Source: Bradyrhizobium sp. AZCC 2176 (GTDB lineage: Bacteria > Pseudomonadota > Alphaproteobacteria > Rhizobiales > Xanthobacteraceae). Taken from it: 64,000 nucleotides of DNA. Positions within the stretch are counted from its first letter, which is position 1. Every line of letters begins with the position of its first letter. This document shows, one piece after another, positions 34,075-42,040 of the stretch. The notes beneath the pieces were generated by a model. It made no database searches. It was given only the letters and a program-made list of their open reading frames with translations, and was not told the origin of the DNA. Made by a program: the position numbers and the translations under genes. The stretch lies in the NCBI RefSeq assembly GCF_036924645.1, contig NZ_JAZHRX010000001.1:3561501-3625500 (forward strand). Direction: 5' to 3'.

Positions 34075-34350
34075 ATGAATCAGAATATCCAACACCACAG
34101 CAACGCCTGGGTCACCTTCACCTATGCTTCGTTCGGCACCTCGGCGTTCCTGGTCGCGATCGGCGTGTACTTTCTCCCCGTCGACCTCTGGATCAAGGGC
34201 TATCTCGCGATGGGCATCGTGATGCTCGTTCAGTCCTGCGTCACCCTGACCAAGACCGTGCGTGACGTTCATGAGAGCAGCCGCTTTGTGAACCGCATCG
34301 AGGATGCCAAGGCCGAACGGCTGCTGATGGAAGTTTCAAAGGCTTCGTAA
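34075..34350 (+). CDS. YiaA/YiaB-family inner-membrane protein (copy 2)
   Basis: A 91-residue near-duplicate of the product of 32878-33153. It has the same GYLAMGIVMLVQSCVTLTKTVRD and RIEDAKAERLLMEVSKA strings, with changes mainly in residues 4-36 (for example NIQHHSNAWVTFTYASFGTS). There are two membrane segments. The ATG at 34075 has AGGA upstream; a frame from 34060 adds five residues. Its stop codon is inside the first unit of a 17-bp tandem repeat. Confidence 0.88.
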   Translation: MNQNIQHHSNAWVTFTYASFGTSAFLVAIGVYFLPVDLWIKGYLAMGIVMLVQSCVTLTKTVRDVHESSRFVNRIEDAKAERLLMEVSKAS

Positions 34351-34418
34351 TTTCCAAGGCTTCGTATTTTCCAAGACTCCGTAATTTCCAAGGCTCCGTA
34401 ATTTCCAAGGCCTCGTAA
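34334..34418 (+). repeat. 17-bp tandem repeat, five units, seeded by the yiaA 3' end
   Basis: Units start at 34334, 34351, 34368, 34385 and 34402, consensus TTTCCAAGGCTCCGTAA. The first unit is the end of the yiaA coding sequence (VSKAS plus stop); the others follow in tandem, each ending in TAA or TAT. A two-unit version follows the first yiaA copy near 33139-33187. Confidence 0.9.
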
Positions 34419-34480
34419 CCTGTGGCGAGGTCGTGGCGAAGGCAGGCGGCGGATGCTTCGGCATTCGCCGTTTGCCTGCC
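34407..34480 (+). repeat. intergenic hairpin element, copy C
   Basis: Shares CCTCGTAACCTGTGGCGAGG and GGCGAAGGC with copies A and B. The stem is the longest: GGCAGGC at 34441-34447 with GCCTGCC at 34474-34480, plus an inner GGCGGATGC/GCATTCGCC stem with a TTCG loop. Confidence 0.7.
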
Positions 34481-34598
34481 TTGCAGAATGTTTGACCTCA
34501 CCAACACATCGTTTACCTTCCCGCCACCGTAACGTGTCGCACTCATGGCTCCTTAACGGGCCCGGCGCACAAATCCGGACCGAGTGCGGGCAAGTGGC

Positions 34599-35660
34599 AT
34601 GGCGTTTATCTCGAGCGGCAATTCAGCAATCCGTCATGCCTTTGGGCAGACCTTAGGGCAGGTCCGCTCCGCGGCCGGACGCCTCGGCGGCTATGGCGTG
34701 TTCTGGCTGAAGGCGCTGCGCCAGCCGACCATCGACCTCACCATTCGCACCCATGCCGGGCTGATCACGCGCATTGTCGAAACCCCCGGCCTATCGCTTT
34801 CGGAAGCCGAACTCGGCGAACTGGTAGCGCAATTGCGCGTCGTGGCCGCCAAAACGCTGCCTGAGGAAAGCCTCACCTACGGCATTTTCTCCGGCGACCG
34901 CGAACGGTTGGCACGGGCCATCGTCACGCTGATCTCCGAGGAAGCGACCGGACGGCCGATCGCCTTCAACGCGTTGTCGGTGATGGAGGTCGAACTCGAT
35001 GGCGAACCTGCGGAGGTCACCCATCTCGGCCTCGTCATGGTCGATCCCGACGAGCGCGGGCGGGGGCTGTCCTGGGTTCTCTATGGCCTGACGGCGCTGG
35101 TCCTCTTTGTCCGTGACGGGCTGCGTCCGAAATGGATTTCGAACGTCACCCAGGTGCCGTCAGTGGTCGGCATGGTCAGCCAGACCTTTTCGGATGTCTT
35201 TCCGTCGCCGCACCCGGACGCACGCCAGAGCTTTGCCCATCTGCAGCTGGCTCGTGGCATCATGTCGCGTCACCGCGCCGTGTTCGGCGTGGGTGAGGAA
35301 GCCGGCTTCGATGAAGCCAGATTCGTCATCACCAACGCCTATACCGGTGGATCGGACGCGCTCAAGAAGACATTCGAAGCCGCGCCAAAACATCGCGATG
35401 AGCAGTACAACGCGTTTTGCGCGCGCGAGCTGGACTACGCCAGGGGCGACGACGTCCTGCAGCTCGGCCGCATCGATCTCGCTGGCGCGCGCCGCTATCT
35501 CCTGAGCGAAGTGCCCTCCGGTTCGCTGCCGGCACTGCTTGCCACCGGCACCGCGCTGGCCCTCCAGCGGCTGGTGCTTCCCGCCGTTCACTGGATGGAT
35601 GATACGCGGCCCTTCGGCATCTTGCGGCCGCGGACATCCGGAAATGGGGGCGGCCCATGA
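34599..35660 (+). CDS. GNAT-like protein of unknown substrate
   Basis: A soluble protein of about 353 residues. The middle part, EVTHLGLVMVDPDERGRGLSWVLYGLTALV, fits the acetyl-CoA-binding strand-loop-helix of GNAT acetyltransferases (P-x4-RGRGLS). A helical domain surrounds it. The start is uncertain: ATG 34599 or GTG 34584, neither with a clear ribosome site. Its last codons overlap the next start (ATGA), so the two are translationally coupled. I cannot name an acetyl acceptor, and catalysis is not assured. Confidence 0.6.
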   Translation: MAFISSGNSAIRHAFGQTLGQVRSAAGRLGGYGVFWLKALRQPTIDLTIRTHAGLITRIVETPGLSLSEAELGELVAQLRVVAAKTLPEESLTYGIFSGDRERLARAIVTLISEEATGRPIAFNALSVMEVELDGEPAEVTHLGLVMVDPDERGRGLSWVLYGLTALVLFVRDGLRPKWISNVTQVPSVVGMVSQTFSDVFPSPHPDARQSFAHLQLARGIMSRHRAVFGVGEEAGFDEARFVITNAYTGGSDALKKTFEAAPKHRDEQYNAFCARELDYARGDDVLQLGRIDLAGARRYLLSEVPSGSLPALLATGTALALQRLVLPAVHWMDDTRPFGILRPRTSGNGGGP

Positions 35661-36856
35661 CGCCGGGAATGATCGCCGATTCCATCGTCAACCTGTGCGG
35701 CGCGATCGGCCTTGGCGTCGCCATGGCCACGCTCTACCGGCGCGATCCCAGGAGCCCGCTGACCCGGCGCCTGCTGGTCGCGCTTGGCATCATCGCGCTG
35801 CTGTTCCTCGTGCGCGGGACGGCGTGGTGGAGCGGCAGCGGGGTGCTCGACAACCTGTCGACGATTCCGGCCGCGCTGATCCCGCTTGGCGCCTTGCTCG
35901 TCACCGAAGGGATCCTGCGGCGTCATGCCCCGCGCCCGGCCAAGATCGCCATTTTGACAGGCGGCATCGCGCTCGGTCTCGCCGGCGCTGTCGGATCGGA
36001 GCGTCTTGCGGCGCCCTTTGCCTTCCTGCTCGCCTTGTTCCAGCTCGGCGGCTTTGCGATCTGCGCCTGGCTGCTGGCTGTGCGCGATCGGACCACGCTG
36101 ATGGCGTCCGAGAATCGCAGCATCGGTCGCCTCGCCGTGGGCGCCGTCCTCGTCATTCCCTTCATCGTCACCGATTTCAGGGTGCTGATGCCGGATATCC
36201 CGGTCCGGCTTGGGGCACTGGGGGCATTGCTCGTCGTCACCGCGATCCTGATCGCCGAGCGTGGCGCGGAGACGCAGCGGCAGGCGCTTCTGATGACGGC
36301 GCTGCGACTGTCGAGTTCGGCACTTCTCGGTATCGCCGCCGCGTTTGTCGCGCCGGATGCCGATGCGGCGCAGGTCATGCGATTTTGCGCGATTGCGATC
36401 GCCGGTGTTCTCACCATCGGGCTGATGGTGGACGCGCTGCGCGCGCACTTCGAATCGCAGGTGCCCGGCGTCCTTAATTCGGTCGCTGCATCACCAGCCA
36501 GAACGCGTGACGCGCTGATCGCGGAACTCGCGCGTCACCCGTTGTTCGAGAGCGCCCGACGCTATCGCGAGAGCGAACTCAGGGCCTACGATCCCGCGCT
36601 GCTGCGCGATTTCCTGTCGAGCGTGCGGGTGCTGCGCCGCCCCGACGCGCCGTGGGGCCTGTCATTGTCCGATCCAGCGGTTGAGCGCATCGTGTCGCTA
36701 TTGGCTGCCAGCAGCGCGACACATCTCATCGTCCTGTCGCACGATCCGATCGACGTCATCGCGTTGGCGGTTCCCGTGATTTCGGCCGATCCGGCCACGG
36801 AAACGGCGCTGGCCCTGGTGCGGCGCCTGCTGGCGCTGACGCCGGAGACCATCTGA
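35657..36856 (+). CDS. polytopic membrane protein of unknown function
   Basis: A 399-residue protein with about eight hydrophobic segments in residues 1-265 (for example LLVALGIIALLFLVRG, FLLALFQLGGFAICAWLLAV, LGALGALLVVTAILIA). A soluble C-terminal domain of about 130 residues follows, starting near VLNSVAASPARTRDALIAELARHPLFESARRYRE and including SSATHLIVLSHDP. The start overlaps the upstream stop by 4 bp. No known family was recognised. With the GNAT-like protein it forms the distal pair of the TetR/PspA cluster. Confidence 0.75.
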   Translation: MTPGMIADSIVNLCGAIGLGVAMATLYRRDPRSPLTRRLLVALGIIALLFLVRGTAWWSGSGVLDNLSTIPAALIPLGALLVTEGILRRHAPRPAKIAILTGGIALGLAGAVGSERLAAPFAFLLALFQLGGFAICAWLLAVRDRTTLMASENRSIGRLAVGAVLVIPFIVTDFRVLMPDIPVRLGALGALLVVTAILIAERGAETQRQALLMTALRLSSSALLGIAAAFVAPDADAAQVMRFCAIAIAGVLTIGLMVDALRAHFESQVPGVLNSVAASPARTRDALIAELARHPLFESARRYRESELRAYDPALLRDFLSSVRVLRRPDAPWGLSLSDPAVERIVSLLAASSATHLIVLSHDPIDVIALAVPVISADPATETALALVRRLLALTPETI

Positions 36857-36949
36857 CATTCCGTCACGCAAATTTTCTTGCCCGGCTTACGAAATACATC
36901 GTGACTGTGATAAGACCGCGGCCGTAACGGTTCATGACAGGGCAGGCCG

Positions 36950-37156
36950 ATGTCGAAGCAAGCGATGCGTGAGGAGGCCGAACGCCTGATCCGCGAGACG
37001 ATGGAAAAGAAGGCCCTCGTCGTCAAGCAGGGCAACACTCGGATCGAGGCGGTCTGCGGCAAATGCGGCGCGCCGAACCGCGTCCAGGCGGAAAAGGGCG
37101 CCACCCGCGTCAAATACGTCTGCAAGCAATGCGGCGACAAGCAGGTGACGCTGTAG
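36950..37156 (+). CDS. small zinc-ribbon protein
   Basis: A 68-residue protein with an N-terminal charged helix (MREEAERLIRETMEKKALV) and a four-Cys zinc ribbon, CGKCGAPNRV and CKQCGDKQV, separated by about 18 residues. AGGGCAGG precedes the ATG. Such ribbons bind nucleic acid or protein partners; the function is unknown. It is probably monocistronic, 93 bp after the membrane-protein gene. Confidence 0.75.
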   Translation: MSKQAMREEAERLIRETMEKKALVVKQGNTRIEAVCGKCGAPNRVQAEKGATRVKYVCKQCGDKQVTL

Positions 37157-37166
37157 ATGATCTTGT

Positions 37167-37285
37167 AGGGTGGGCAAAGCCACCGGGTCGCGCGAATGCG
37201 CGCCCGATGACAGGCTCCGCGTGCCCACCATTCCTTGCGGAGTGCGTGATGGTGGGCACGGCGCAAGTGCGCCTTTGCCCACCCT
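37167..37285. repeat. dispersed palindromic element with AGGGTGGGCAAAG ends
   Basis: AGGGTGGGCAAAG (37167-37179) is inverted exactly as CTTTGCCCACCCT (37273-37285); GTGCCCACCATT and ATGGTGGGCAC form an inner pair. It fills much of the 382-bp gap before the IS110 gene; the rest of that gap shows no gene. Confidence 0.75.
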
Positions 37286-37538
37286 TCTGTAACGGGCCTC
37301 GATTAGTCAATCCCTTTTGCGTTGTCCGCTCGCCGGGGTCTCGCTTCTGTACGGGGTCGGCGCAGGGCCGCCACCTGATGGGGTTGGAAGAGGATAGGTC
37401 GACCAATCTACGTTGAGCGTGCTCACGAGGGCAACCTGGTGGGCAACGGCCTGACCTGATCCATCGTCCCGGCGAAGGGACTTCGCTTCGAGAAGGCCTG
37501 GTGTCGTGACCCGCCCGAAAACGGTTGCGTCTCTCCTG

Positions 37539-38567
37539 TCAGGCTGCCGTCGCAGCGGCGTTAAAGGGGGTTCCGTCGGCGAGCATGCGATGCATGATCA
37601 CCGCGAGCCGGCGCGCCAGCGCCACCTTGGCTTTGCTGATGCCGGCGCGCTTTTTGATCCGCATGGCCCAGCTCTTCAATTGCGAACAGCCTTTGACCGG
37701 CTTGGTCAGCATGACGTTGGCGGCCTCGTAAAGCGCCGTGCGCACCGAGGCGTCACCGATCTTGCTGATCCGGCCGGTGTAGTCGGTCTCGCCGGATTGG
37801 TGCTTCTTCGGGGTCAACCCGAAATGGGCTCCTGCCTGCTTCGACGATTTGAACCGGGTTGGATCGTCGATGGCGCTGGCATAGGTCAGCGCCACGATCG
37901 GGCCGACCGCCGGGACCGACGTCAGCAGCCGCGCCTGCATGTCAGACCGCACCATCCTGCAGGTCTGCTTCTCGAAAGCTGCGAACTCGGTCCGCAGCAC
38001 CGCCCGCACCGCCAGCAGCGCCTTGGCGATCATCTGCAGGTGCGGGTGGCCGTCCACGAGTTCCTCGATCCGTCCCGCGAACTTCTGCCCGGTCGTCTTG
38101 CCAACCTTCAGGCCAAAACCGCGCAGGATCCCGCGCAGGCTGTTCTCCACGTCGAGAAGCTTCGATTGCACCAGCTTGCGCGCCGTCAGCAGCGATCGGG
38201 TCTCTTGCGCACTGATCGATTTGCAGTGGACCGGTCGGAACCAGCCCAGCCGCATCAGTTGCGCAATCCCTCGCGCGTCGTTGCGATCCGACTTGACCGG
38301 CATCGCCTCAAACGCCTTCCGCACGTGCCGCGTCTCCAGCAGCTCAACGGCGAGGCCGGCGGCCTTCATCCCCGCAAACAGCCATTGCGACAGCGGCCCG
38401 GCCTCCAGCCCGATCCGCTCAAACTCAAAGCCAGACGACCGGAACCAGGCGATCAGCGCCTCCGGCTCGCTGGCCACCCTGGCCTCGCGCAAAATCTTGC
38501 CGCTTGCGTCAACAACACACACGCTCGAGCATTCCAATGACACGTCGATTCCGGCATAGTAGTTCAT
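37539..38567 (-). CDS. IS110-family transposase (DEDD recombinase)
   Basis: A 342-residue recombinase. The RuvC-like N-terminal domain has the DEDD residues Asp8 (YAGIDVS), Glu55 (IGLEAG), Asp94 and Asp97 (KSDRNDARG). The C-terminal Transposase_20 domain starts LLTSVPAVGPIVALTYASAI and continues SKQAGAHFGLTPKKHQSGET, holding the catalytic Ser of the family. I chose the ATG at 38567 with AGGAGA upstream. The frame is full length with no stops, so the element may be active. IS110 enzymes recombine DNA guided by a structured bridge RNA encoded in the element's noncoding ends. Confidence 0.95.
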   Translation of the reverse strand: MNYYAGIDVSLECSSVCVVDASGKILREARVASEPEALIAWFRSSGFEFERIGLEAGPLSQWLFAGMKAAGLAVELLETRHVRKAFEAMPVKSDRNDARGIAQLMRLGWFRPVHCKSISAQETRSLLTARKLVQSKLLDVENSLRGILRGFGLKVGKTTGQKFAGRIEELVDGHPHLQMIAKALLAVRAVLRTEFAAFEKQTCRMVRSDMQARLLTSVPAVGPIVALTYASAIDDPTRFKSSKQAGAHFGLTPKKHQSGETDYTGRISKIGDASVRTALYEAANVMLTKPVKGCSQLKSWAMRIKKRAGISKAKVALARRLAVIMHRMLADGTPFNAAATAA

Positions 38568-38644
38568 GGTCGTCTCTCCTCGATGTTTGGAGCGAGGCTC
38601 ATCCCTCGACTCCGTCACACCATCAATGTGAGGGACGACCGCCC

Positions 38645-38714
38645 GCCCTCCAAGCAAGCCGCGCGCAGCGCGCCATCAAATAGCGCCGTAGCAAGCGCGG
38701 CTTGCTTGGAGGGC
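38645..38714. repeat. 20-bp perfect inverted repeat upstream of the IS110 transposase
   Basis: The arms at 38645-38664 and 38695-38714 (GCCCTCCAAGCAAGCCGCGC and its complement) are separated by 30 nt that contain a smaller GGCGC/GCGCC pair. No T-run follows, so a simple terminator is unlikely. It may be part of the IS110 guide-RNA region or a separate palindrome next to the element. Confidence 0.85.
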
Positions 38715-38736
38715 AGACCCGGGCCCGTTACCCCAT

Positions 38737-39588
38737 CTACGTTCCCTTCACGAACCGCGCGAACGCCTCCGCATAATCCGGATGCCAGCGCGACAGCGCG
38801 GGACGATTTTCCACGATGTCGCCGGCGGCCCACAGCATGCGCCGTTCGTCGAGCGGCCGTGGCACGTCATTGTCCGGGCACAGGATGTAGAAATCGCCGG
38901 CCTCGATGCGCGCGATCATGAAGTCGACGGTCTGCTCCGCCGTCCAGGCGCCTGGTGGCTTCTCGGTACGGCCGCGCGCGGTCAGCGCGGTGAAGACGTG
39001 ACCGGGGATCATCAGATGCGCTGATATCTTGCAGCCCGGCATGTTGCGCAACTCGTGCTGCAGCGCCTCCGTCTGCGCCTTCACGCCGGCCTTCGAGACG
39101 TTGTAGGCGGGATTGCCGGGCGGCGTCGTGATGCCCTGCTTGGAGCCGGTGTTGATGATGAGGCCGGGCCGGCCGCGTTCGATCATGTGAGGTGCAAACG
39201 CCTGGGTGCCGTTGATGACGCCCCACAAATTGACCGCGAGAATGCGCTGCCAGTTCTCCAGCGGGCCAAAACTGTTGCTGTCGGGGCCGATGCCGGCATT
39301 GTTCATCAGGATATCGGTGCCGCCGAACCGCTTGTGCACGGCGGCTTCCAGTCCCGCGAGGTCGTCGAAGCGGCTGACGTCGACCGACGCCGTCATGATA
39401 TCGGCAACGCCGCCCTTTGCGACGGATGCCAGCTTGGCGGCCGCCTCGGCGAGCCGGTCAGCCCCGATATCAGCGATGCAGACCTTCATGCCGATGGCGG
39501 CGAAACGCGTGGCGGCGGCAAGCCCGATGCCGGACGCGCCTCCGGTGATCACGGCAACATTGTTCGGCGACATGGCGGGATGGGACAT
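38737..39588 (-). CDS. short-chain dehydrogenase/reductase (SDR)
   Basis: A 283-residue NAD(P)-dependent oxidoreductase of the classical SDR family. The coenzyme motif is VITGGASGIGLAAA, with NNAGIG, the catalytic Ser in NTGSKQGI and the Tyr/Lys of PAYNVSKAG. D34-type Asp in CIADIG favours NAD. AGGAAA precedes the ATG. It is followed downstream by the IS110 element and stands alone otherwise. The substrate is unknown. Confidence 0.9.
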   Translation of the reverse strand: MSHPAMSPNNVAVITGGASGIGLAAATRFAAIGMKVCIADIGADRLAEAAAKLASVAKGGVADIMTASVDVSRFDDLAGLEAAVHKRFGGTDILMNNAGIGPDSNSFGPLENWQRILAVNLWGVINGTQAFAPHMIERGRPGLIINTGSKQGITTPPGNPAYNVSKAGVKAQTEALQHELRNMPGCKISAHLMIPGHVFTALTARGRTEKPPGAWTAEQTVDFMIARIEAGDFYILCPDNDVPRPLDERRMLWAAGDIVENRPALSRWHPDYAEAFARFVKGT

Positions 39589-39655
39589 GCAGAGTTTCCT
39601 GGACAGCTTGGGGTGACCTCAGCGCGTCCAGTTATCGCATACTTTCCGTCTGTTA

Positions 39656-40051
39656 TCAGCCCGCGCGTTTCTTTGCCCGGCCGATATCGGATTGCAATGC
39701 CTGCAATTCCTTGCGCGCCGCGCTTGTGGCGGTGCGCTCGATCCTGCGGTAACGCGCGACCAGCGAGAGGCCGAATGGCGTCAGCACCGCGCCGCCGCCG
39801 TTCCTGCCGCCGGTCTGTCGTTCCACCGCGGCCTGCCGGCAGATACGGTTGATCTCGTCGACCAGATCCCAGGCGCGCTTGTAGGACATTTCCATGGCTC
39901 GGCCGGCGGCGGAAATCGACCCGCTTCGATGGATCGTTTCGAGCAACTCGATCTTGCCGGGACCGATACGTCCCCCTGCGTCGATATCGATGCGGACGCT
40001 GAGCGAAGGGTGGGCCTTGCCGTTCGATTTCTGCATGGAAGATGTGCTCAC
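39656..40051 (-). CDS. ModE-type winged helix-turn-helix regulator
   Basis: A 131-residue DNA-binding protein similar to the N-terminal domain of ModE/LysR: GRIGPGKIELLETIHRSGSISAAGRAMEMSYKRAWDLVDEINR. No molybdate-binding (TOBE) domain is present, so it belongs to the short ModE-like group. Starts are GTG at 40051 or ATG at 40036; neither has a strong ribosome site. It is divergent from the Old Yellow Enzyme gene across about 90 bp and may control it. The signal is unknown. Confidence 0.8.
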   Translation of the reverse strand: MSTSSMQKSNGKAHPSLSVRIDIDAGGRIGPGKIELLETIHRSGSISAAGRAMEMSYKRAWDLVDEINRICRQAAVERQTGGRNGGGAVLTPFGLSLVARYRRIERTATSAARKELQALQSDIGRAKKRAG

Positions 40052-40142
40052 TCGCTTCGAGGCTACACGTTGCGTCTCAAACCTTTTACGAACAAGCTGA
40101 AGCGGCTACATATCCGTATCAACACGGGGTTCTGGAAGAGAC

Positions 40143-41267
40143 ATGAATTATCCATCGTTGTTTTCGCCGCTCAAGGTCGGTCCCTATCAGCTCACTCATC
40201 GTCTCGTGCTGGCGCCGTTGACGCGGATGCGGGCGGCGAAGCCGAGCCTCGCGCCGCGGCCGCTGAATGCGGAATATTATGCGCAGCGCGCGACGCCGGG
40301 CGGGTTGCTGATCGCCGAAGCCTCGCCGGTTACGGAAACAGGCTTCGGCAGCCCCGGCGTGCCCGGCATCTATACCGAGCAGCAGATCGCGGGCTGGCGC
40401 GAAGTGGTCGATGCCGTACACGCCAGGGGCGGCGTGATCTTCCTGCAGCTATGGCATGTCGGGCGCGTCTCGCATTCCTCGTTCCAGCCGGGCGGGGCGT
40501 TGCCGGTCGCGCCATCGGCGGTGCCGATTGCCGACTTGAAGACCGGGACCGCTGACGGCAAGGCGGTGCCCTATGAAACGCCGCGGGCGCTCGAGACGTC
40601 GGAGATTCCCGGCGTGGTCGATGCCTATCGGCAGGCGGCGAAGAATGCGCTTGCGGCCGGCTTCGACGGCGTCGAGGTGCACGGCGCCAACGGCTATTTG
40701 ATCGAGCAATTCCTGCAGTCGCACACCAATTTGCGCACCGACCGGTACGGCGGCTCGATTCCGAATCGCGTGCGCTTCCTGATGGAAGTGACGCAGGCGG
40801 TGGTGGACGTGTGGGGCGCCGACCGCGTCGGCGTGCGGCTGTCACCTTATGGCGTCGCCAATGGCAGCGGCGAGCCGGACCCGATGCCGCTCTACACATA
40901 TGCGGTCGAACAGCTCAATCCGCTTGGCCTGGCCTACCTGCATTTCATCGAGCCGCGCTCCTCCGGCGCCGGCCGTGCCGAGGTCAACCATCAGAACGTG
41001 CCGTCGGCGATGGTGCTGTTCCGCCCGATCTGGAAGGGCGTCCTGATCGCGGCCGGCGGCTTCACAGGCGAGACCGCGGACGCGGCGATCGGGGAAGGGC
41101 ATGCCGACGCGGTCGCATTCGGCCGCATCTTCATTTCCAATCCGGACCTGCCGCGCCGCCTGCAGCGCGGCTTCCCGCTGACGCCCTACAACCGCGCGAC
41201 GTTCTATGGCGGCGACGTGGTCGGCTATACGGACTACCCGGAGCACAACGAACTGGAGCAGGCGTAA
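40143..41267 (+). CDS. Old Yellow Enzyme-family alkene reductase
   Basis: A 374-residue FMN-binding TIM barrel of the NemA/OYE group that reduces activated C=C bonds, nitro compounds or nitrate esters with NAD(P)H. Signatures are SPLKVGPYQLTHRLVLAPLTRMRA, LQLWHVGRVSH, the active-site HGANGYLIEQFLQSHTNLRTDRYGGS (substrate-binding His/Asn pair) and the terminal AFGRIFISNPDLPRRL. GGAAGAGAC precedes the ATG. It is divergent from the ModE-like regulator, and the GFA-family gene follows after 30 bp, probably cotranscribed. Confidence 0.93.
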   Translation: MNYPSLFSPLKVGPYQLTHRLVLAPLTRMRAAKPSLAPRPLNAEYYAQRATPGGLLIAEASPVTETGFGSPGVPGIYTEQQIAGWREVVDAVHARGGVIFLQLWHVGRVSHSSFQPGGALPVAPSAVPIADLKTGTADGKAVPYETPRALETSEIPGVVDAYRQAAKNALAAGFDGVEVHGANGYLIEQFLQSHTNLRTDRYGGSIPNRVRFLMEVTQAVVDVWGADRVGVRLSPYGVANGSGEPDPMPLYTYAVEQLNPLGLAYLHFIEPRSSGAGRAEVNHQNVPSAMVLFRPIWKGVLIAAGGFTGETADAAIGEGHADAVAFGRIFISNPDLPRRLQRGFPLTPYNRATFYGGDVVGYTDYPEHNELEQA

Positions 41268-41297
41268 ATAGCTACATGATCGCCGAGAGGGCTCGCC

Positions 41298-41810
41298 ATG
41301 TTTCCGGAAGAAGAAGCGGAAAAGAAAAAAACCAAAGCCGTCGCGCTCGGCAAGCCCGCCGCCGGCCAATGCCTGTGCGGCAAGGTCGCCTTCGAGATTG
41401 ATGTGCCCGCGCGCTGGGCCTGGCACGATCATTCGCCGTCGAGCCGCCGCGCGCACGGCGCGGCCTATGCGACCTACGTCGGAAGCTGGCGCAAGCGTTT
41501 TCGTATCACCAAGGGCAAGACCAGCCTCACGCACTATGAGGACGAGGCCACCAAAACCGCGCGAAGTTTCTGCTCGAACTGCGGCACGCCGATTATCTAT
41601 GAACGCCCGCGTTCGCCGCACATGGTCAATATCCCCCGTGCGCTGTTTTCGGGCCGCACCGGGCGGCAACCGCTCTATCACATCGCGATCGAGGAATTGC
41701 AGGAATGGGCCTACACCGGCGAACCGCTGGTGCCGCTGAAGGGATATCCGGGGGTAGTCTGGCAGCGTTCGAAAAAGAAGAAGCGCGCCGATCGTGAGGG
41801 GATGGTCTAG
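41298..41810 (+). CDS. GFA-family (glutathione-dependent formaldehyde-activating-like) protein
   Basis: A 170-residue protein with the GFA zinc-ribbon pattern: GQCLCGKVAFEIDVP near the N-terminus and FCSNCGTPIIYE in the middle, giving four or five Cys ligands. Lysine-rich stretches flank the domain (EEEAEKKKTK and SKKKKRADR). The family includes formaldehyde-binding and S-hydroxymethylglutathione-forming proteins, but most members have no proven activity. It lies 30 bp after the Old Yellow Enzyme gene. Confidence 0.88.
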   Translation: MFPEEEAEKKKTKAVALGKPAAGQCLCGKVAFEIDVPARWAWHDHSPSSRRAHGAAYATYVGSWRKRFRITKGKTSLTHYEDEATKTARSFCSNCGTPIIYERPRSPHMVNIPRALFSGRTGRQPLYHIAIEELQEWAYTGEPLVPLKGYPGVVWQRSKKKKRADREGMV

Positions 41811-41899
41811 AGCAGGATGAGATTAGGTTGGGCCGTGACGACCGACCATCTCGTGCCCTGGACGCAAGCGACCTGAGCGCTGCGAGCCGGGACCAGTCT

Positions 41900-41942
41900 A
41901 CTTTGCATGGGGTTGTTTTCGCGATTTTGTGTCTGGGCCCTG
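41900..41942. repeat. dispersed repeat fragment (second copy at 15879-15920)
   Basis: CTTTGCATGGGGTTGTTTTCG matches the copy at 15879-15920 apart from a few substitutions, and both end near GGCCCTGC. It lies in the 230-bp gap before the ThDP enzyme gene, which shows no gene of its own. Confidence 0.6.
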
Positions 41943-42040
41943 CGCAGGGCAGCCATGACCTCGCTCCATTGCGCGCGCCGTTCAAGTTTGATCATCTGCC
42001 TCCATCCTGCAAGTCAACGAACCGGCGGGCGAGAGGAAAT

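Larger units (their letters stand above)
37539..38714 (-). mobile_element. IS110-family insertion sequence (ends not resolved)
   Basis: Defined by the DEDD transposase at 37539-38567 plus its upstream noncoding region, which contains a 20-bp inverted repeat. IS110 elements lack terminal inverted repeats and usually make no target duplication, so the ends cannot be set by eye. It lies downstream of the SDR gene (stop at 38737) and after the zinc-ribbon gene, both apparently intact. Confidence 0.85.

Noticed and set aside
34334..34418. CRISPR array
   Set aside because: The units are directly abutting 17-bp tandem copies without spacers, derived from the neighbouring gene end; no cas genes are present.
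38645..38714. Terminal inverted repeats of the insertion sequence
   Set aside because: Both arms lie on the same side of the transposase and IS110 elements lack terminal inverted repeats.
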